NCBI GenBank assembly: GCA_010027605.1
Contig: RGUW01000007.1
Coordinates: 1-33,293, forward strand
Direction: 5' to 3'
DNA from: Synechococcaceae bacterium WB9_2_112
GTDB taxonomy: Bacteria; Cyanobacteriota; Cyanobacteriia; PCC-6307; Cyanobiaceae
DNA: 33,293 nt
Positions within the stretch are counted from its first letter, which is position 1; every line of letters starts with the position of its first letter. The translations under genes and the position numbers were made by a program. This document shows, one piece after another, positions 27,651 to 33,293 of this stretch. The notes under the pieces were generated by a model. It was not told the origin of the DNA. It was given only the letters and a program-made list of their open reading frames with translations, and searched no databases.

Positions 27651-28906
27651 TCCAGTTGCTGCTTGAGATCCTCGGCTGGCTGGGCTATCTGGAGCGGCCC
27701 CTGGTGCTGTTGCAGCTGGTTCTGGCCATCGGGCCGATGCTGCTGCTGCGCTGGGCGCGGCGGCAGCATCGGCGACCCTTCGGCATCCCCGAAGGCCTGC
27801 TGACACCAGCCGCCCTGGCGCTGCTGGCGCTGTGCTGCCTGCTGCTGGCCGCACTGCGCCTGCCCTATGGCCTGACCAGCCTGTTGGGCGGGCTGTGGCT
27901 GGGCTGGTATGGCCTGAAGCTGCTGCACCCCGTGCTGCTGCTTGGAATCCCCGCCGATCAGGTGCATCGGCTGGAATCCCGGTTGCTGCGGCCGATGTTT
28001 CTGGTGATCGCAGCCCTGGCGCTGATGGCCCGCGTCGACAGCCTGCACGACCTGAGCCTGATTCCGGTGGGGGATGTGCTCGATGTCACGCTCAACATCG
28101 GCGATCTGTTCAACGCGATCCTGGCGCTCTACCTGGTGCTGGTGGCCTGCGGCCCACCGGCTGCAGGCCTGGCCTGGCTGATGCATCAGGCTCTGGGCAT
28201 CAGTGAAGGCAGCCGCAAGGCGATCGAGCTGATCCTGCGCTACCTGGTGGTGGGCATCGGACTGGTGGCCGTCGGAATTCACCTGGGGCTCAATCCCACC
28301 GCCCTGATCGCCGTGGCCGGCGGTCTCTCGGTGGGCCTGGGTTTCGGCATCCGGGAGGTCTTCTCCAACTTCATCAGCGGCCTCTGGCTGCTGTTTGAAG
28401 GCTCGGTGCGCCCCGGTGAGGTGCTGATGATCGACGGCGAACCCTGTGAAGTGCGACGACTGGGGCTGCGGGCCACCCTGCTGTGGCGCGACCGGGACAA
28501 CGCCGAACTGCTGATCCCGAACCAGACCTTCTTCACCCAGTCGACGACGACCTACACCGCGAGCGACCGGCTGCGCCGCAGCCAGGTGACCGTGGGGGCC
28601 GCCTATCACCATGACCCCGAGACCGTGCTCGCCCTGCTCGAAGCCACAGCGCTGCAGGTGCCGCGGGTGCTGCATGAGCCCGCACCCAAGGCCTTGCTGA
28701 TCAGCTATGGCGACTCGGCGATCCAGTACGCCCTGCGGTTCTGGATCACCAATCCGATGAACAACATCGGCATCTGCAGCGAGGTGAACCAGGCCATCTG
28801 GCGGGCCTTCGGCCAGCAGGGCATCGAGATCCCCTTTCCCCAGCAGGTTCAGTACTCGATGGTCTGGCCGCCTGAGCAACACCAGACCAACACCGGCACG
28901 CCCTAA
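27647..28906 (+). CDS. MscS-family mechanosensitive channel
   Basis: GLNPTALIAVAGGLSVGLGFGIREVFSNFISGLWLLFEGSVRPGEVLMIDG...LIPNQTFFTQSTTTYT; ATGA overlap with upstream gene. Confidence 0.93.
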   Translation: MIQLLLEILGWLGYLERPLVLLQLVLAIGPMLLLRWARRQHRRPFGIPEGLLTPAALALLALCCLLLAALRLPYGLTSLLGGLWLGWYGLKLLHPVLLLGIPADQVHRLESRLLRPMFLVIAALALMARVDSLHDLSLIPVGDVLDVTLNIGDLFNAILALYLVLVACGPPAAGLAWLMHQALGISEGSRKAIELILRYLVVGIGLVAVGIHLGLNPTALIAVAGGLSVGLGFGIREVFSNFISGLWLLFEGSVRPGEVLMIDGEPCEVRRLGLRATLLWRDRDNAELLIPNQTFFTQSTTTYTASDRLRRSQVTVGAAYHHDPETVLALLEATALQVPRVLHEPAPKALLISYGDSAIQYALRFWITNPMNNIGICSEVNQAIWRAFGQQGIEIPFPQQVQYSMVWPPEQHQTNTGTP

Positions 28907-29346
28907 CGCCAGGGGATCCGCACCAGGCCATCGAGCTGCTGCCAGGCCTCGGGGCCGGCCACGCGCTCGCTGAGGCCACAGCGCTCCAGGGCCTGGTGCA
29001 CGCGCTCGGGTTGCAGCCGTGCAGGCTCGGGAGCCTGGGCCAGGATCAGGACCTGGGGTTCGGCCGGATCGGCCATGAGCCGCAGCTCCAGATCGTCGAG
29101 CTCCCGCTCAAAGAACAGGCGACGCAGGCGGGCACTGAGCAGCGGGCCCAGAGCCTCGGCAAACGCCCTGAGACCGGCTTCGTCGCCCGAGCAGCCGCAG
29201 TTGAGTGCCAGCCAGATGAGCAGCTTGGCCCAGCTCTCGGCGCTCCACAGGGGCTGAAAACTGCCACGGTGCCGGCGCACCAGCTCCGTGATGGCGAACT
29301 CGAACAGGGTGGCCTGCAGGGCCGCAGGACTGGGGTCGGTGGCCAT
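28903..29346 (-). CDS. Conserved hypothetical protein
   Basis: MATDPSPAALQATLFEFAITELVRRHRGSFQPLWSAESWAKLLIWLALNCGCSGDEAGLRAFAEALG...; native codon use; 4-nt convergent overlap with the MscS gene. Confidence 0.75.
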   Translation of the reverse strand: MATDPSPAALQATLFEFAITELVRRHRGSFQPLWSAESWAKLLIWLALNCGCSGDEAGLRAFAEALGPLLSARLRRLFFERELDDLELRLMADPAEPQVLILAQAPEPARLQPERVHQALERCGLSERVAGPEAWQQLDGLVRIPWR

Positions 29347-29380
29347 TCAGACTGATTGGATCTCTGTGGAGCATGGCCCC

Positions 29381-29635
29381 ATGGCCCTGGATCTCAACGA
29401 CCCCGACCTTGAGTTCGCCGACCTGGTCACCGCCTATCAGAGCTGGGTGATGGCCGTGATCAACGACGAAAAGCTCGGTGGCGACAAGCTTCTCAGCGAT
29501 GACATCGTCGACGACGCCCTCAACGCCATGCGCTTTCTGCCCGACGTGGTGACCAGCGCCATCGAAACCACCCTGGCCCGGGTCTACGACGTTGACGCCG
29601 AGGAACTGGCCGCATTGCTCTACCCAGAGGACTGA
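29381..29635 (+). CDS. Small acidic conserved hypothetical protein
   Basis: MALDLNDPDLEFADLVTAYQSWVMAVINDEKLGGDKLLSDDIVDDALNAMRFLPDVVTSAIETTLARVYDVDAEELAALLYPED. Confidence 0.8.
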   Translation: MALDLNDPDLEFADLVTAYQSWVMAVINDEKLGGDKLLSDDIVDDALNAMRFLPDVVTSAIETTLARVYDVDAEELAALLYPED

Positions 29636-29709
29636 GCCCCAGGGCGAGCAGGCGTCCCTTCACGGCCAGGGCCGGCACGGATCAGGCTTGGCTGATCACT
29701 CTTAGCCGA

Positions 29710-31680
29710 TCAGGCTTGCTCGATCAGCCTGTGCTCCCAGCCACCGTGACCGTCGAGACAAAGCTCACGGCCATGGAAGGCCCGCAGGCTGGGGCGATGG
29801 CCCACGCTGATCAGGGTGAAACCCTGCGCGATCAGCAGCCGGTAAAGGCGGCGCTCACTGGCCAGATCCGTGGCACTGCTGGCCTCATCCAGCATCACCA
29901 GCTGAGGATGCTGCAGCAGCACACGCACGATCGCCAGCCGCTGCTGCTCACCACCAGACAGCACCCGGGCCCAGTCGTCTTCAGCATCAAGACTGGGATA
30001 ACGCTCGGCCAGGTCCGCCAGACCGACCTGCAGCAGGAACTGACGCAACAACGGATCAGCCGCCGCTGAGCGGTGACCGGGAAACGTCAGCTGTTGGCGC
30101 AGGGTGCCCAGTGCCATGAAGGGTTGCTGGGGCAGCAGCATCCAGCCGCGGCCGGGCGGCAGGGACACACGGCCCTGCACGGGGTCCATCAGCCCGGCCA
30201 GCACCCGCAGCAGCGTGGTCTTGCCGCAACCGCTGGGGCCGCTGATCAGCAGCCGCTCACCTGGCTCGAGGCTGAGCTGGAGCCGGTGGATCAGCACCCC
30301 CCGACCCTGTGGATGGCCCACGGTCAGATCCTGGATCCTGACCAGAGCCGACGATGCCGTCTCCATGCCATGTGGGGTCCTGCCCCGTGCCGCGGATTGC
30401 GCGGGAGTGCAGGCGTTCTGCAACGTGCTGATGCGGTGCAGGCTGGCGAACAGGCCCGCGAACACATCGGCGCGGTCAATCAGAAATGACAGCGCGATCT
30501 GCACCTGCCCAAAGGCGATGCTTCCCACCGTGAGCTCACCCAGGCCCAGATGGCCGCCGAAATAGGCCGAGGCCAGGATCACGTAGGGCACGAACTGCAT
30601 CACAAAGCCATAGAGCGAACTGCTCTGGCTGACCAGTTCGCGCCAGCGGATCACCCGTTCGAGGTTGCGCAGCAACGGCTGAAAGCGCTGCAGCAGTCCC
30701 AGGGCCACCGCCCGCTCGCCGCGCAGCATCGCCACCGCCTCGGCGTGGCTGCGCAGATGCATCAACGCATAGCGGTAATTGGCCTCCAGGCCCTGCTGGC
30801 GCACGCTCAGACCCGCGAGCTGACGCACCAACGTCGCGATCGCCACATTGCCGATCAACGTCGACACAACCAGCGCCACCACCAACCAGCCGCTGATGCC
30901 CACCAGCACCAACACATAAGCGGCCAGCGACAACAAGGTGGCGCAGAAGCCGAACAACAGCTCGGTGGAGCTGAACACCACCCGGTTGACATCGTCGGCG
31001 ATGCGCTGATCGGGGTTGTCGATCTGACCGTTGCCTGGGTTCAAGGCCTGACGCTCGAGACGCTCGTAGGCGTGATCCTGCAGATAGCGCCGTTGCAGCG
31101 CCGTGGTGGCCGCCGCACGCCACACGAGCGCCAGACACTGCTGGCCATAACCGTTGAGGTACTGCAGGGGCAGGGTCAGCAGATAAATCGCTCCCAGGCC
31201 AAGGGCCGAGGCCCAGAAGCGTGGTGCACTGCGGGCATTCAGCGCTTCCATGACGGCCCCGTTGCCCTGGGTGAACGCCACATCCACCGCAGTGCCCACC
31301 ACCAGGAGGATCAGCAGCGCCAGCAAGGCCCACCAACGCCAGTGCTGCGCCGGCGGCCGTCGCGCAGGCAGCAGGGCCACCCCCAGCACGCCGGCTGCTG
31401 TGCAGAGCCCCAGCCCTGCCCAGGAAAGACCGGGGAGATGCCAGAGACTGAGGGCGGGCCGCAGGTACGGAAAAACCAGCGTCAGGCGCCCATCGCCGAG
31501 CAACACCCTCAGCAGATTGGCCGCCGCAGCGATCATCAGTGCAGAAGCCGCCAGGGCAGCAAGAACCGCACTCAACACGAGTGCGGCGCTTCGCAGTGAA
31601 GCCAGGTCAGCAAGCCAGAAGGCCCTGAAAAGCTGCTGCCATTCCTTGAGAAAAGCCCAGAAACCCGGGCGGCTTGTCAT
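29710..31680 (-). CDS. ABC transporter, fused permease/ATPase, SbmA/BacA-YddA type (COG4178-like)
   Basis: QIDNPDQRIADDVNRVVFSSTELLFG in the permease; Walker A SGPSGCGKTTLLRVLAGL; LSGGEQQRLAIVRVLLQHPQLVMLDEASSATD. Confidence 0.88.
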   Translation of the reverse strand: MTSRPGFWAFLKEWQQLFRAFWLADLASLRSAALVLSAVLAALAASALMIAAAANLLRVLLGDGRLTLVFPYLRPALSLWHLPGLSWAGLGLCTAAGVLGVALLPARRPPAQHWRWWALLALLILLVVGTAVDVAFTQGNGAVMEALNARSAPRFWASALGLGAIYLLTLPLQYLNGYGQQCLALVWRAAATTALQRRYLQDHAYERLERQALNPGNGQIDNPDQRIADDVNRVVFSSTELLFGFCATLLSLAAYVLVLVGISGWLVVALVVSTLIGNVAIATLVRQLAGLSVRQQGLEANYRYALMHLRSHAEAVAMLRGERAVALGLLQRFQPLLRNLERVIRWRELVSQSSSLYGFVMQFVPYVILASAYFGGHLGLGELTVGSIAFGQVQIALSFLIDRADVFAGLFASLHRISTLQNACTPAQSAARGRTPHGMETASSALVRIQDLTVGHPQGRGVLIHRLQLSLEPGERLLISGPSGCGKTTLLRVLAGLMDPVQGRVSLPPGRGWMLLPQQPFMALGTLRQQLTFPGHRSAAADPLLRQFLLQVGLADLAERYPSLDAEDDWARVLSGGEQQRLAIVRVLLQHPQLVMLDEASSATDLASERRLYRLLIAQGFTLISVGHRPSLRAFHGRELCLDGHGGWEHRLIEQA

Positions 31681-32933
31681 AACAACCAGAACACGATTGA
31701 GCCCACCACGAGAAACACAACGGCAGCCACCTGAAAACGAAGGTCAATCTGATTGATTGTGTCAATCAGCTGCAGCTCCTCATCCTCTGGCGCCATGGAC
31801 AACTTGTTGGAACCCCACATGAATTGCAGGAATGAGCAGAGGGTAACGACATAACCCAGCCCATAGATCTCATCGAGATAGGTCAGATAGGAGAGCTCAG
31901 GCAACGTTGATCGGTAGGCCTGCTGCAGAAACACCAGCGTCAGCAGCACGGTTGTTGGAATCGCAATGCGCACTTCCCACAGATTGGAGGCCAGCGAAGG
32001 AGACAGCACAACGATCAGCAATGTGACCATCAAGGGCAGAAAAGCCATCCAGATGCCCGTCCAGGTGGACTTGAAATAATCGACATCAAAGATGATCTGA
32101 CTGTAGTTGAAATCGGTCGGGTCTTCACGCTCAGCGCCGGCCTGACTCTTGTGATCTCGCAAGCCAAAAGAGGTTGGATAATGATGCCTGAACTCGGCCA
32201 TTCTCCAACCCTCCATGACATAACCATCAAGACCGATGTGCGAACCAACCCCTGAATCATTGAGGTCAGGGACAAGACGGACATTCTCGAACCGGAAAAT
32301 ATCGGAAGGATCGTTCAGCTCAACCTCAACGGGCAAACCAAGATTTGAAAAAGGATATTTTCTCAGGTCAAGATTATCAATGTAAAAGTTCTGATCATAC
32401 ATGAACTGCTGGTAGTAATCACCATTGTCAAGCTGCCTGGGCGCACCAACGGGATCGAGCAAGGAGAACCAGGATTCAACCTGGTTCGGAAAATTCAACA
32501 ATCCCTTATCAGGTGCAAGCCTGTTGTCATCGAGAATGCGCTGAAAATCCTCCTTCCACCGCATCCAGACGAACCCAGTTGACGCAAAGCTTGGCGTCAC
32601 CAGAGATTCGCCATAATTATTATCATTGTAAATCCCGATCCGCACAACCGGCGTCTTGTCATCGAATCTGTATTCCTCGCCTCGCTGAGATTCGCCATCA
32701 AAGACTCCGCCAAAGTGCCTGCGTCCCGATTTCGAGAGATTGCGCACCAGCCGCTCCCCTCCCGACCCCATGCCCCGCAGATCGCCGGAACGGGATTCCT
32801 GTATTAAATAGTCGCTTGATCGGTAGGCGACCGGCTCATAAACGGAAAACAGGTTGACAGCGGCAACAATCAGCGCCCCCAGTACAACCAAGAGCCAGAA
32901 TACTTTTCTGATCGTTTTTGCTTTGTGAAGCAT
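31677..32933 (-). CDS. Pentameric ligand-gated ion channel (pLGIC)-like protein with extra N-terminal TM/signal anchor
   Basis: LDLRKYPFSNLGLPVEVEL (pLGIC 'xDxRxFPFDxQ' site), Pro-containing TM1 AFLPLMVTLLIVVL, M2-M3 RIAIPTTVLLTLVFLQQAYRSTLPELSYLTYLDEIYGLGYVV, TM4 near C-terminus; ATGA overlap with downstream ABC gene. Confidence 0.75.
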   Translation of the reverse strand: MLHKAKTIRKVFWLLVVLGALIVAAVNLFSVYEPVAYRSSDYLIQESRSGDLRGMGSGGERLVRNLSKSGRRHFGGVFDGESQRGEEYRFDDKTPVVRIGIYNDNNYGESLVTPSFASTGFVWMRWKEDFQRILDDNRLAPDKGLLNFPNQVESWFSLLDPVGAPRQLDNGDYYQQFMYDQNFYIDNLDLRKYPFSNLGLPVEVELNDPSDIFRFENVRLVPDLNDSGVGSHIGLDGYVMEGWRMAEFRHHYPTSFGLRDHKSQAGAEREDPTDFNYSQIIFDVDYFKSTWTGIWMAFLPLMVTLLIVVLSPSLASNLWEVRIAIPTTVLLTLVFLQQAYRSTLPELSYLTYLDEIYGLGYVVTLCSFLQFMWGSNKLSMAPEDEELQLIDTINQIDLRFQVAAVVFLVVGSIVFWLL

Positions 32934-33293
32934 GACGCGAGTCCTCGCTCTCCAAGGAAAGCAGCAACATTGAATGCTAGGTCGACCATCCCAAGTCCAT
33001 CTGGTTGTCGCAAATGTTTTCGGGGCCGTGTCCTGTCTGTCTCAGCAAAGGCCTGCCTCCAGGCAGATGCAAGAAGGACCGGCGGCCAACCCTGCCTGCC
33101 ACCGGTCCTGCGACAAGGAACGTGGCTCGTGCAACGACGACATCGGCTTGATCGCTGCGCGCCAGACTCGATGCGCTTCAGCAGCAGGCCGGCACGACCC
33201 ATGGTCGAGAACGCCTGGTTTCAACGGTGCCCTGGATCAGTGAGGCCGGTGACATTGATCTCAGGTATCAGTCATGCCCGGTGCCGGGTTCGA

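Noticed and set aside
32870-33202. 110-aa minus-strand ORF upstream of the pLGIC-like gene
   Set aside because: Overlaps the pLGIC-like gene start in another frame, poor codon bias, no domain.
33277-33293. CCCGGTGCCGGGTTCGA at the window end resembling a tRNA/tmRNA T-arm (GGTTCGA)
   Set aside because: Window stops before the stem could close and no upstream D-arm or anticodon arm could be fitted; needs flanking sequence and tRNAscan-SE/ARAGORN.

Overview
High-GC chromosomal segment whose gene families (acyl-lipid desaturase, DUF98 chorismate lyase, COG4586/4587/3694 ABC set, SprT-like) and codon use fit a picocyanobacterium (Synechococcus/Cyanobium-like; lineage is inferred). Housekeeping genes: fatty-acid desaturase, rplI, dnaB, mnmG, ligA, valS, chorismate lyase. 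There is a PpiC-HlyB-HlyD type I secretion operon, a three-component ABC-2 exporter with a DUF427 gene inserted, and a TVP38/TMEM64 protein. The accessory content is the more interesting part: (i) a pentameric ligand-gated ion channel-like protein translationally coupled to an SbmA/BacA-type ABC transporter; (ii) a solute-binding lipoprotein translationally coupled to an MscS channel with no ABC partner; (iii) a divergent TMEM175/DUF1211-like membrane protein; (iv) a single-ORF VapB antitoxin-PIN toxin fusion with a partly degenerate catalytic set; (v) an in-frame amber codon near the 3' end of valS with the conserved C-terminal arm still intact downstream; (vi) a small exported protein with elastin-like APGVGV repeats. 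No CRISPR array, complete tRNA/rRNA or transposase was found. All family calls come from reading motifs by eye; no database search was run.
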